A DNA stretch of 64,000 nt from contig CM049311.1 of the NCBI GenBank assembly GCA_026874595.1, positions 68,360,953 to 68,424,952 of the forward strand, written 5' to 3'. Position numbers and translations under genes: made by a program. Origin of the DNA: Sipunculus nudus. Taxonomy: Eukaryota > Annelida > Sipuncula > Golfingiida > Sipunculidae. Shown here piece by piece: positions 22,084-32,445 of the stretch (positions within the stretch are counted from its first letter, which is position 1; the number at the start of each line of letters is the position of its first letter). The notes beneath the pieces are model-generated. The model saw only the letters and a list, made by a program, of their open reading frames with translations. It was not told the DNA's origin and ran no database searches.

Positions 22084-22757
22084 TTGCGGATACTATTTTT
22101 CAGCCGACCGCCGCCGCCGCGTAGGTGTCAGGAGAACTCCTCCGTAACCGCTGGGCGGAATTTTTCGGAACCCGGGATTAGGTTCGGGTCACATGTCAAC
22201 TGCTGTGCCCCGATTTTGTTTTGACCTCTGACCTGTCCTCTGCGTCCATATGTGCGTCTGTGTTCACACGCTGCCGCCGCCGTGTGGGTGTCCGGAGAAC
22301 TCCTCCGTAACCGCTGGGCGGAATTTTACGAAACCCGGGATTATGTTCGGGTCACATGTTAACCGATGCGCCCCGATTTTGTTTTGACCTCTGACCTTTC
22401 CTCTCTGCCCAGCGTCCATTTGTGCGTTTGTTTCCATACATAAACCCACATATCTCGGGAACCGTTAGACCGATCAGGAAAAAAATTTTTGTACAAATGT
22501 AGCCCTTAGATAGCTTCATGTTTGTCTGCTGTGTGATAAAATCACTCATATACATGTAGTGGTTTGACTTTTCTGCCTAAAATTTTGCATATGTATACAA
22601 CTTGGACAGCTTTCTGGATTTGTTGTAGGTGGCGCAACCTACATACACATTTCGGCTGCAGACATCCATGCTAATATGCAACACGCCTCACTCTATTTCC
22701 CCTTGCCACTCAATCCATGCCTCACTTCACCCGTTTCACTCTGTTTTAGGCGGATAC
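22084..22757 (-). mobile_element. Insertion in the LINE, with a 165-bp tandem duplication
   Basis: It interrupts the reverse-transcriptase frame. Two tandem copies of about 165 bp (22105-22270 and 22271-22437) share GGAGAACTCCTCCGTAACCG and TTTTGTTTTGACCTCTGACC. Its 22670-22757 end is the reverse complement of 49258-49330, so it belongs to the same family as the element at 49263-50610. Confidence 0.6.
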
Positions 22758-24694
22758 ACGTAGTCGCTTGTGTATTCTAGTTTTTAAACCAAATAAGTTC
22801 AGTATCGATGACGCCGTTTTATTTTGTTTTAGTTTGCTCAATAAAATTGAATGATTTAGGCTGTCAAATACTTTTCTTATATCCATAAAGCAAGCTGCAG
22901 TAATTTTATTATTGTTCATGTTTGTTAAATATTCATCTATTACTGTATCTGAGAGGCGCAGATCTATTTGAGAGATAAACAAATTGTTTATCCGAGAATA
23001 CTTTATTTTTACAGAAAAGGAAATTAACTTATGTTTGACGAATGATTCCAATATCTTAGGTATATGACCAATGATAGATATCGGTCGATAATTATTTGGG
23101 TAACTCTTCTTAACCGAGCCTTTATATATAGGAACGATCTTCGCAGTTTTCCAATCATTAGTGATTATACCACTTTGAAGCGAACAATTAAACAGATACG
23201 CAAGACTTGGTGAAATGAATGGAGCGGCTATTTTTAGAAGAATACCAGACATACCAAGAATATCGTCAGAGATACGAGGGCTAATTTTTAATAATTGTGA
23301 TAAAACGAAATTTGTTGAAACGGACGGAAAATGGAAGGCTTTGGGATTAGGAGGTTCCGTCATGCTATCAATAGGGTCGGTGTTATGCATACTATTACCA
23401 ATATTAGTCCCTATCATACTAAAAAAATCGTTGAATTTATTGGGACTTATATCGAGTCTAGAAGTATTATTGGTTGATTTAGATGGTATTAAATGCTTTA
23501 AGGTTTTCCAGATTCCGTCTGGTTTCGAATTATTATACAAGATTAATTTATTGTAATACTGGTGACGAGCTTTACGTATTTCTTTAGTAACTTGGTTTCG
23601 AAGACATCTATACAGTATCCAGTCACGGGTATTATTTGTTAGTTTAGCCTTCCTATGGGCGGATTTTCTGGAGTGTATCATATTAAGTACTGCAATAGTA
23701 GTCAATTTATTATGAGTTGATCGTAATCTGCGCTTATAAAATGGTGCATGAATATTACATATTTTAATAAATTCATAGCGCCACATTTGCCTTGCTAAGT
23801 TTATATCTGTTATTTGCGAGGTGTGAGTGTAATGTAGTAAGAAATGCAGATGAAAGTAATTCATCGATAAATTTGATCCTGTCAAATCGACGGAGGCTCC
23901 GAGAAAATACTGACTTAGAAGATTTATTCTGTGGTTGTGTATTTATTACAGCCTTAACGAGAAAGTGGTCACTTAGGCTTAAGGGATACACAGCTGAGGT
24001 TGAGAACATATTCGGATCAGACGTTAAAATCAAATGTATAATCGTAGAAGACGTCGGACTTACTCTGGTTGACTCAGTTATCATTTGATGAAAGCAAAAA
24101 TTTTCTCTAACAAATCTAATTTGCTGTTAGTGACCTTTTCGTGACATTTAAATCAATATTAAAATCGCCCAACAAAATAACATGCTTATAACTACTAACA
24201 AAATTTAACAGTTCATCAATGTAATCAACGTTAGCACTAGGTGGTCTGTAAATTGAACCGATTAAAAACTTTTTCATCCCGACGTTTACAGTTACCCAAA
24301 CACTTTAAACAACGTTACGTTTAAAGGAAATACGCTCTTGTTTCAATGATTGTAAAATATAAGTGACGATGCCACCACCTTGCCGGTTCCTATCAAATCT
24401 GAATAGAGTATAATTATCAATACGAAGCTCAGAATCAGTTATATTTTTATCGAGCCAATATTCAGTAAATGTGAAAACACGTGGTCTAAGACGCGAGAAA
24501 ATTAAACGAATCCCATCTAATTTTGGGAGCAAGCTACGAACATTTAGATGAGCTAACAGTGTACCTTTGGAGGCAGAACGATTTAGTAAGGGTTTGAACG
24601 AAGGATAGAGATCAACATCAGTAGCGATTGTACGAGACTGATCCAAACTTGATGTACGTAGACTGGATGAAGTGGGAGTGGTACTGCTAAACAA
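22746..24694 (-). pseudogene. LINE ORF2: endonuclease and reverse transcriptase (minus-strand LINE)
   Basis: 24305-24694 encodes the endonuclease start (LLAHLNVRSLLPKLDGIRLI). The middle endonuclease (24100-24300) is frameshifted but shows the LLGDFNID-type block in reverse. 23773-24084 holds its end (LSDHFLVKAV). 22746-23885 encodes linker and reverse transcriptase (DILGMSGILLKIAAPFIS, NNYRPISIIGHIPKI, ACFMDIRKVFDSLNH). Several frame breaks. Close relative of the plus-strand LINE ORF2. Confidence 0.85.
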
Positions 24695-25265
24695 ATTCTA
24701 ATGACTCGCCCGAGAGGCCTAGGTTTTTTTTAGGCCTGATATAGCGTTTCTGCGCGTCTTTTTGCAGAAGCAATTGTCGTGGACTTTCTTTGTTTTTCTC
24801 CCCTGTTGAGAGGGAACATCGCAGAGTTTGTGGAGACTGGGATATAGAGGTATAGGTATCATCATCCTGAAGGTATACGTCACCCTCGTAATCAGTTGTG
24901 TCTGAAACCATGGTCTCGATAGGATCCGCAGCCACAGATTCATTGGCACAGTCATCAGATTCTGTGGAACAATCGGAGGCACGGTCGATTGGTATGATAT
25001 GGAAGAGTCCAGGTCAGATTTACAGGTCATCTTGGACAATTCCTGCCTGAACTGAGCATTTTTGCTTTTGAGTTTCTCACATTCATTGCATTTTGTAGAC
25101 ACTACTTTAACGAGATCCATATGTGGCTGTAAAAGATTGTTAAGTTTTTGATTTATACATGATGGTTTTGTATCACTTTCAAGTGATATTTCAGACTCTA
25201 CCCCTATTAAAATTTTGAGGGACACTGGTTCAGGCCTGACTTTGCCATTTTCTAATAGGTCTTTA
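24687..25265 (-). pseudogene. LINE ORF1 remnant (minus-strand LINE)
   Basis: Minus-strand open frames encode a coiled-coil-like stretch (CNECEKLKSKNAQFRQELSK) and acidic, Ser-rich sequence. It corresponds in position to the region after the PHD finger of ORF1 in the plus-strand copy. The PHD and esterase domains are not visible, so it is deleted or 5'-truncated. The 5' border near 25265 is approximate. Confidence 0.5.
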
Positions 25266-25289
25266 CTGGTGCACATGCACTTGTTAATG

Positions 25290-25780
25290 GTGTGTTTTCA
25301 GACAAGCACACTTCAGTTCCGCTTCACAGTGTCCATTGTCAAGTCAGATTTGATTTCTGGGAATATTACTGTGGGCATAAGAACTACTTTACCCTTTGAG
25401 GGAGATCAGTTGCTACTAGGCAATGATGCTGCAGGTGAAAAAGTACAGCCTGTACTAATAGTGACAGAAAAGCCGTCACTTGATCAGGACACTGATCCTG
25501 AAAGTCAGAAAATTCCTGGTTTGGATCCTTCATGTGCTGTAACTAGTTTTATGGCTAAAAAAAACACACCTGAGGATAATGGTCCAGATAACAACACTCT
25601 GGGAATCACTAGTCACTCGCACAACGACTCGCCCGTACAGGATGCAGCATTTTCGAGGTCAGAACTTATCGCCAAACAGCATAAGGACCCTAATATTTTC
25701 TTTTTTTTGTTTCCCAGGGCAGTTTCTAAAGATGAACTGTCACAGAACCCAGTTTGTTTCAATGTTAAAACTGAAAGCTT
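25290..25780 (+). pseudogene. gypsy pol: region after the protease
   Basis: KSDLISGNITVGIRTTLPFE and LLLGNDAAGEKVQPV form the segment that ends the aspartic protease region in this gypsy group (the L-L-G-N-D block). The active-site D-S/T-G part was lost where the LINE inserted. After it comes a spacer (DPNIFFFLFP, KTESLCVDGDHLM) that leads directly into the integrase, with no reverse transcriptase between. Confidence 0.7.
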
Positions 25781-26847
25781 ATGCGTGGATGGCGACCACC
25801 TGATGTATGCGCTGATGATGAGTGGGCCATCAAACATCAAATAGTAATGGCCAAAAGTCATCGCAGTGAAATTCTAAGCATGACACATGAGGCTCCTTTG
25901 TCTGGCCATTTAGGCATAAATAAAACTTATCAGAAAGTAAGTACACACATATATTGGCCTAACCTCAGGAAAGATGATGTACAATACTGTAAATCATGCC
26001 ATACATGCCAGATGGTAGGCAGACCCAATCAGAAACCTCCTAAGGCCCCACACGGGCCTATTCCTGCTTTCGAGGATCCTTTTAGTAGGATTATTGTTGA
26101 CTGTGTTGGACCACTGCCCAAAACAAAATCTTGACATAAATACTTGCTGAGGGCGCCCTCTAGCGTTTTCACCAGACATTGAAAAACATGATCAGGACCT
26201 ATTGCTATGACACACGGAAAGAGTGTGATGAAGGGATCCACCTATTGCTGTTTGCTGTCAAAGAATCCTTTCAAGAGTCCTTGGGTTTCAGTCCCTTTGA
26301 ACTAGTTTTCGGACATGGACCGCGAACTGAACTTCCATGGAAACTGCTTAAAGAAAAACTCTTGTGTGAAAATCCTGTTTCTCTTAGTTTACTGCAGTAT
26401 GTCTCAGACTTTCGCACTAAACTACACAATGCTTATGAGATTGCAAAGTCAAATCTAAAATCTGCACAAAGTAAAATGAAAATAAAGAATGACAAGCACA
26501 CTGTAAGTACGACGTTTGAGCCTGGTGAAAAGGTTCTTGCCTTACTTTCCATCCCTGGCAGACCTCTGCAAGCTAGGTATTTTGGTCCTTACATTGTTGA
26601 CAAGAAAGCCAGTGATTTAAATTACATACAGTTGACACCAGATAGACGAAAGAAGAAACAATTGTGCCATGTTAACATGTTGAAACCATATTATGACAGA
26701 AATAGCAGATCAGATGTTGTGCAAAATGTTACAGTTGTTAATTGTGTAAAAACTGACCCTGACCCAGTTGAAGTAGATACTGATTGTAAGTGTGATGTAG
26801 ACAATCTGTGTGAAACAGTACCATTAAAAAAACTCAGACGTGCTTAA
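25781..26847 (+). pseudogene. gypsy integrase, lying before the reverse transcriptase
   Basis: 25781-26134 carries the HHCC zinc domain (H-E-A-P-L-S-G-H then CKSCHTC) and the start of the catalytic core (FSRIIVDCVGPLPKTKS). A stop and a deletion at 26134-26179 remove nearly the whole DDE core. 26179-26847 continues with the end of the core (LGFSPFELVFGHGPR) and the C-terminal domain (FEPGEKVLALLSIPGRPLQA, RYFGPYIVDKK, HVNMLKPYYDR). Integrase inserts the cDNA; without the core it cannot work. Confidence 0.88.
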
Positions 26848-27540
26848 CAACTTGGATGCCAAACTGTCACACTTTACCGCGCAACAACAACAAGACCTCA
26901 AGAACCTGGAATGAATTATAAACACTTGTTTAGTGACATTCCAACGCGAATTTACATATAGTGCCATGACGTCGATGTTGGCGAGGCAAGCGCAGTCAAG
27001 CAGCATCCTTATAGACTGAATCCAGAAAAGCAAAAGTATCCACCGGATGAGATTCAATATTTGCTGGACAATGATTTTATTGAACCTAGTAACAGTAACT
27101 GGAGTTCACCATGTGTTCTTGTGCCAAAACCTGATGGAAGTTACCGTATGAGCACAGATTATCGAAAACTGAACTCTGTCACCAAGACTGACACGTTCCC
27201 GATTCCGAGGATCAATGATTGTATTGAAAGAGTTGGTAGCTCAAGATATGTTTCCAAGGTTGACTTGCTAAAAGGATTCTGGCAGGTTCCGCTGTCAGAA
27301 CGAGCGAAGGAAGTGTCCGCATTTATGACGCCGCAAGGAATGTACCAGTATAAAGTTATGCCGTTTGACATAAGAACTCGCCAGCCACGTTCCAGCGCCT
27401 CGTCCATGTGGTTGTCAAGGACATTCAGGGCTGCGACGCATATATTAGTGACCTTATCGTGTGCAGCGACACCTGGGAGAAACATATGCAAATTCTTCGC
27501 GACCTCTTCGAAAGACTTAGTGAAGCACGTCTGACCATCA
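26848..27540 (+). pseudogene. gypsy reverse transcriptase
   Basis: 27000-27380 encodes KQHPYRLNPEKQKYPPDEIQ, WSSPCVLVPKPDGSYRMSTD and VDLLKGFWQVPLSERAKEVS. A frame change at about 27370-27410 deletes a few residues; then GCDAYISDLIVCSDTWEKHM continues in another frame. The catalytic YxDD box reads Y-I-S-D, so the first Asp is lost. It copies RNA into DNA in active relatives. Confidence 0.88.
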
Positions 27541-27960
27541 ACCTAGTAAAATCTGAGTTTTGTCATGCACAAGTAACATTTTTGGGTCTTATTGTAGAGC
27601 AGGGTCAAGTAAAACCTGAAGATGCTAAAATAAATGCTATTTCTGCGTTTCCTAGACCAGAAAACAAAAAGGATACTACAGGAAGTTTTGTCCAAATTTT
27701 TTCTGCTGTTGCTGAACCTTTGACTAATTTGTTAAAGAAGAAACAAAAGTTTGTATGGAATGTTCAGTGTGAAAATGCATTTCAGAATTTGAAAGCAATT
27801 CTGCAAAGTTCACAAGTTTTGGTGGCTCTAGACTTTTCTGTTCCTTTTAAGTTAGCTGTAGATGCTAGTGATACTGCTGCTGGTACTGTGTTGTTACAAG
27901 AAGGCAATGATAGCATAGATCATCCAAATTTTTTATTTCTCAAGAAAGTTTAATGCAAAC
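27541..27960 (+). pseudogene. gypsy RT connection and RNase H, first part
   Basis: Continues the 27408 frame: FLGLIVEQGQVKPEDAKI, AEPLTNLLKKKQKFVW, then the start of RNase H (LDFSVPFKLAVDASDTAAGT, with the first catalytic Asp in AVDAS). It ends in a stop at 27951 just before the insertion. Confidence 0.8.
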
Positions 27961-28004
27961 CAGAAAAACTACTCCACTATTGAAAAAGAATGTTTGGCTT
28001 TGAT

Positions 28005-28705
28005 TTTACGCTCTTTATACAGCGCTTTAACTATAGGTCCACTTCCTATATGGTAAGCGCTGTTTGTTATGACCTCGTATCCTGAAATGCTACACCAGAG
28101 GGGAGCACTGTATTTTTTGTCCAATCGGATGAGACCTCGTGCTGGAAGACACGGGCAAGCGAAGAATACACGGAGCCAATCATGTTCATTTCGTTTTGAG
28201 TGACAGCTTATAGCCCCGGTAACCGTATGAACAGGCCACATGCTCAGAGAGAATTGCTGTGCTGCAGACGTGGATTACTTAGGGCCTTGGGCACAAAGGA
28301 TGCCCGGTTGGTGAGCTGTATTTCAAACGAAACATAACAACAAAGGCTGCGTGCACACCTCGCTGGCTGGTTTCAGTTCTGCAGACACCAGACACATGGC
28401 TACGCTAACACAGTCTTACTGTCAGAATCGAATCGGTCGATGATGCGAGAATGCAGAGGGAGCAATTAAAATTCGAACGTAAACTTGTCTTCAAACGGCG
28501 CTTGAAGCGCAGCTATTGGCGGAGCCAGGATGCCTTTCGCGTGTTTGTTTCTTAGCATCTGGTTGGCTGCTTGTCACAACATACGCACGTTTTGTTCAGC
28601 GGCCAACGAACCGCCATCTGGTGTCTAAATATATCATAAACGGTCAAAGCTGGCAGCGTGAAAATCAGTTGCTTCTTTAGAAGCGTAAGATTTCTGCTGC
28701 CTCAG
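28005..28705. mobile_element. 0.7-kb insertion splitting RNase H
   Basis: The RNase H frame is broken between GAATGTTTGGCTTTGATTTT (27989-28008) and TACTTTGATTTTGGCATTGC (28711-28730). The words CTTTGATTTT occur on both sides, compatible with a target duplication. The insert contains no protein I recognise; its GC content is higher than its surroundings. Confidence 0.5.
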
Positions 28706-28945
28706 GAGCGTACTTTGATTTTGGCATTGCAACATTTTGAAGTTTATGTTACTTCATCAGTCAAGTCCCTCATTGTCTTCAGTGATCACAATCCCCTCAC
28801 GTTCATGAACAAGTTGAAGTGTAAAAATCAAAGATTGTTGAGATGGAGTTTGTTCTTACAAGATCACAACCTTGAAATCATACACATTAAAGGGAAGACA
28901 ATGTACTTGCTGATTGCTTATCGAGATGTTTATGAAATGTTGTAA
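28706..28945 (+). pseudogene. gypsy RNase H, second part
   Basis: Encodes ILALQHFEVYVTSSVKSLIV, FSDHNPLTFMNK, QRLLRWSLFLQDHNLEIIHI and KGKTM. This is the C-terminal half of the gypsy RNase H with the D-H-N-P-L block. It is the last coding part before the purine tract, confirming the PR-INT-RT-RH order. Confidence 0.85.
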
Positions 28946-29034
28946 ACGAGATGTTTATGTAATGTTGTAAATAAGATGATTTTTTAGATGTTGTAAAGAT
29001 TTAGTGATTGTGATCGCACTTTCTTTTTTCTTAC

Positions 29035-29044
29035 AGGAGGGGGA
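29035..29044 (+). promoter_or_regulatory. Polypurine tract
   Basis: AGGAGGGGGA directly before the 3' LTR (TGTTACAG). It primes plus-strand DNA synthesis in LTR elements. Confidence 0.75.
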
Positions 29045-29045
29045 T

Positions 29046-29805
29046 TGTTACAGATGATTGTTTTATTGTGCACACGGGTGTTCCATTTGTTGTTGACATT
29101 TAGTTCGTGAAGCACGCGTAGCTCGTGGCCAAGTGTGAACCCAGACACGGCATTCGTTTTTCTAAATGGTTCCTGGAATGCGTGTCTACTGTGTTTTATG
29201 TTAGGTTCTTTAGATTGTTCGAGAAATAGAAAGTTCTCGGCTTGAGATGAGAAGGTATAAATAGGGGTTGTGTTTTAGAGCCGAGAGAGAGGTGAGAGAA
29301 TATTCCAGCGGACACAGAAGCGTGTAAGTCAGTTTATGGGACCTATTCTGATAAGAGCGGCAATCATAGATTTTCTTCAGATTTTCTTCTGTATTTGTGA
29401 CGAATCTTATTTAGTCTTCAGTTAATTTTCGGGATTGTTACAAGAGCTTTACACTGGACTGTTATTCTCCAAGAGAATTTGTGTGAACTGTTCGTCCGGC
29501 TTATACATTTTAAAGGACTTATCGCTGTGGCAGTGGTGGTATCCAGGTACTGTCAGTTTGTTTATTTTCTGTGTGATTGTATTGATTTGTTGTTATACTA
29601 TTGTATTGATTTAGTGTATTGTATTGTTAGGGTTGTTTTAATAATAAATTATAGTTATTTGTTAACAAAATAACACTGACTTCTTTATTCATTCCCCTAG
29701 ACATTTCACGCTGCCTAGTGTTACAGAATCTGATTTTTTTTATCTCCTTGACAAAATTCATGTTCATCACGCATACGTGATTCGTTGATATTAGGTTCCG
29801 TAACA
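29046..29805 (+). repeat. 3' LTR of the gypsy element
   Basis: 760 bp, TGTTACAGATGATTG...TTCCGTAACA, followed by the target duplication ACGT. It retains TATAAATAGGG and the AATAATAAATTATAG block. It differs from the 5' LTR by scattered substitutions and some indels, so the insertion is not very recent. Confidence 0.9.
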
Positions 29806-29914
29806 ACGTAAGTACCAGGCTGTGATGTAGTCAAACCTTTAATATCCTAGTCTTGGGACAGCTGAGTTGTAAAACGTCAAGGCTATGAGATTGGGTTGTA
29901 GTTACCAGTCAAAG

Positions 29915-30060
29915 GTCGGTGGTTTTCTCCGGGTTCTCCAGTTTCCTCAACCCTTACCGACTACCGAGCACCAACATCCGAGCAATATGGAGAGCCTCGT
30001 CTTAGTGATTATAACTGGTTGTACAATCCAGGTAAACTAAATAAAGTAAAGTTTATAAAA
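29915..30060 (+). repeat. Possible SINE or LINE tail
   Basis: GGTCGGTGGTTTTCTCCGGG followed by TTCTCCAGTTTCCTC resembles a block found in the 3' regions of many animal SINEs and LINEs. The end is AAATAAAGTAAAG with an A-rich tail at 30056-30064. Identity unproved. Confidence 0.35.
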
Positions 30061-30083
30061 AAATATCAGGGTCTGACAGCAAG

Positions 30084-30560
30084 TTGGTACAAGACGGCCT
30101 AATCCAAGTCCAAACCTTAGTCATAGCCAGCCTAGTCCCAGTTAAAGCCGGCCCAGCCCAAGTTCTAGCCAGCCGCGTCAAAGTCCAAGCTGGTCGAGTC
30201 CCAGTCAAAGCCAGCCTAGTCAAAGCCCAAGCTGGCCGAGTCCAAGTCCTAGCCACCCTAATCCAAGACCGAGCCGGCAGAGCCCAAGTCCAAGCCAGCC
30301 TAGTCCAAGTCCAAGCCAGCCGAGTCCAAGTCATAGCCAGTCTAGTCCAAGTCCAAGCCGGCAGAGCCCAAGTCCAAGCCGCCCGAGTCCAAGTCCTTGC
30401 CTTCCTCTTCCAAGTCAGAGGCCGACCTAGTCCGAGTCCTATAGAGCCTAGTCCAAGCCCATGTCCAAGCCGACAAAGTCCAAGTCCTTGCCAGCCTTTC
30501 AAAGTCCAAGCCATCAGATTCCAAGTCCAAGTCACTGAAATTCAAGCCAAAATCCACCAT
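30084..30560. repeat. 21-bp minisatellite, open on both strands
   Basis: Diverged tandem repeats of about 21 bp (GTCCAAGTCCAAGCCAGCC and variants). The plus frame reads as heptads such as LVQVQAS; the minus frame reads AWTWTRL. Both are open for 160 codons or more because the unit is a multiple of three and lacks stops. Related CCAAGTCC words continue at 30840-30950 and 31170-31210. I do not consider either frame a gene. Confidence 0.7.
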
Positions 30561-31276
30561 TTTCGAGTCGGGTTTATATGAAAAGCTTGTCCATGTCAAA
30601 TCACAGTATCTGTTCCACGAATATGTGTTCGATTATGAATAAAACTGTTTTCATTCAGAAATGTGTCTTGAGATAAGAACTATCACGTATAACGTGTGAT
30701 TTAAAAGCGGTTAGAAAGTGAAAGAATTAAGAAAGTACTGGTCACTGATTTCCTTCAAATCCCTTTTCAAAGATACTTTGCATGTGCTATTTGAAGGACG
30801 AACACTGTATACGTCAGTGTTGTTGTCCACAACAAGTGTAAGTACAAGCCAGCGGGAGTCCAAGTCGGAGTACTCGAGACCCAGGAAGAGACCAAACCCG
30901 CCTTCATTTAGTCCGAGACGTTTAGAACTCGAGTCCGAGTCCAACAAAAATATTTTTGAGTAAAAACACTAAATTATCGAAAACTGATAATATCACGCGT
31001 AATGTTACTTTCGTGTTTGTTTACTTTATAACAACTCCAGAGAAAGCCCAAACACTCAGTACAGTTTGAACATGGCTTGTAATATTTACCAATACTACGC
31101 ATGTCAGCAGTCTTTATAATGTATTTTCTAATATGTACTGGGGCCGTACGAATATTTTATTCAAGGTTCCAGCTGGACTCGGCCTCCTAGTCCAGGATCA
31201 TCAAGTCCATGTTCGAATCCAGCAAGTGGATTCCACATTAGGCTGAGGCAGCCTTTGCCAGCTTTTGACATAAATA

Positions 31277-31644
31277 ACTGGTTGGTTTCATATTCGCGGG
31301 GTTAAAATGTGGCGATTTTCACCTTTTCGGTGTTTTCATTTCCATTTCCAGGGAATCCATTTTCGCGATCTCACAATACCAAAAACCTACCCCCAGAGTA
31401 TAACCATTATTATGTGAATTAATTTTATCAAATATTATTAACAAAAATATCGTACGTTGGTGGCATACAATTGGAAAGATCGGATGTTGTTAAAATTGTT
31501 GTTACCAATCTTTTAATATACACGGTCTATTTTGATTTATGTCAGCCTTTTACTTTATTGAACCTGTTATTCAAGAAGGTTTCATTTTCGCAATAATTAT
31601 TATCCCACGAATATCGTGAAATTGAATAAAAAGCAGCCACAGTA
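31277..31644. mobile_element. MITE, copy 2 (family of 1913-2341)
   Basis: The left part CATATTCGCGGGGTTAAAAT matches CATATTCGCGTGGTTAAAAT in copy 1. The right part TTTCATTTTCGCAATAAT and the end GCAGCCACAGT mirror the other end. More diverged than copy 1. Confidence 0.5.
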
Positions 31645-31826
31645 ACCGAAGAGCCTATATGCATTTACAAATGAAATTACGGACCAGGCTAATTTTAATA
31701 CATATAATGTAAAAGCATTTCCTAGGATAATCATTTAATAAATCTGTACGCGGAAAATCTATAAGCTGCTGTCATTTATATTTATCTGTAAGGCACGGTG
31801 ACACCTCATGACAAGACGACACTAAC

Positions 31827-32030
31827 CTTGTCAAAGATGAGCAGATACCTGGGTAGAACATTATCTCTGATGTCATGTAGTTCAACTCCAAACTCGAGGT
31901 ATGGGAATTTCTTATTGTAGTCTGCGGCTTTTTGGTTGATTCTTTGTGTGCGTGTCTGATCCATAACTGCATGGTGAACGCGGGTTTTGTTCATTTTATC
32001 TTCAATGAAACGTGACATGACTGTGAACAT
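31827..32030 (-). CDS. Isolated GST exon-4-like exon
   Basis: Minus-strand open segment between acceptor TTTTCAG (32031-32037) and donor GTTAGT (31821-31826), 204 bp, phase 0 at both ends. Its C-terminal part, KAADYNKKFPYLEF then RDNVLPRYLLIFDK, matches exon 4 of the complete gene (GAADFQQGFLRVKF... KDKVLPRYIPIFDK). The first 25 or so residues have no counterpart, and the start phase differs from the 133-bp exon 4, so the true acceptor may be elsewhere. No neighbouring exons were found; relic or part of a divergent copy. Confidence 0.6.
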
Positions 32031-32039
32031 CTGAAAATG

Positions 32040-32386
32040 ATAAATTCTGCTATAAATCCCGCGCAATAACTCAAGTTTATGGTGTTGCGGTATTATTTAC
32101 CTCCAGAGGTTACAAGATCTGATCACACCACCATTTTTCAAGTAAATTTATATCTCTCATATGTCTGATTATATGAAAGGTTAAATATCCCCCTGCAATC
32201 ACTTCTTTGGTTTAGTATGCTTTTACAAAGTTTGCCTGACATCGATCAAACAACATAACATAATTATTGATTAATTCATATCTTACATCTATCTGGACTC
32301 TTTCTGAAGATCTTAGAGGTTGAACTTATCTCGACAGACATGAGTTTCAAATATTTACAAGATCTCAGCCAATCAACAGCCGGTAA

Positions 32387-32445
<59 letters not shown>

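Larger units (their letters stand above)
20436..25265 (-). mobile_element. CR1/L2-type LINE on the minus strand, nested in the gypsy element
   Basis: The 3' end (ATAGGCTATCCTGGTAAAA on the minus strand) is at 20436, matching the tail of the LINE at 7000-12430. Moving to higher coordinates: C-terminal ORF2 (21500-22083), an insertion (22084-22757), reverse transcriptase and endonuclease (22746-24694), then ORF1 remains (24687-25265). A plus-strand LINE tail (about 20740-21490) is inserted in its 3' part. It lacks the segment with the catalytic YADD box, so it is defective. Confidence 0.85.
19044..29805 (+). mobile_element. Ty3/gypsy LTR retrotransposon, Gmr1-type domain order, with nested insertions
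   Basis: Bounded by LTRs at 19044-19835 and 29046-29805 that start TGTTAC and end GTAACA, and by a 4-bp target duplication ACGT at 19040-19043 and 29806-29809. A primer site follows the 5' LTR and a purine tract precedes the 3' LTR. Coding remnants run gag-like (19858-20435), protease tail (25290-25480), integrase (25781-26847), reverse transcriptase (26860-27540) and RNase H (27750-28945). Integrase lies before reverse transcriptase, the order known from Gmr1-like gypsy elements and unlike ordinary gypsy. Interrupted by a minus-strand LINE (20436-25265) and a 0.7-kb insertion (about 28005-28705). Defective: stops, frameshifts, no integrase core. Confidence 0.9.

Noticed and set aside
30053-30581. 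Two overlapping opposite-strand proteins of 160-165 residues
   Set aside because: Both follow from a stop-free 21-bp repeat; composition is extreme and no start context or splice signal supports either.
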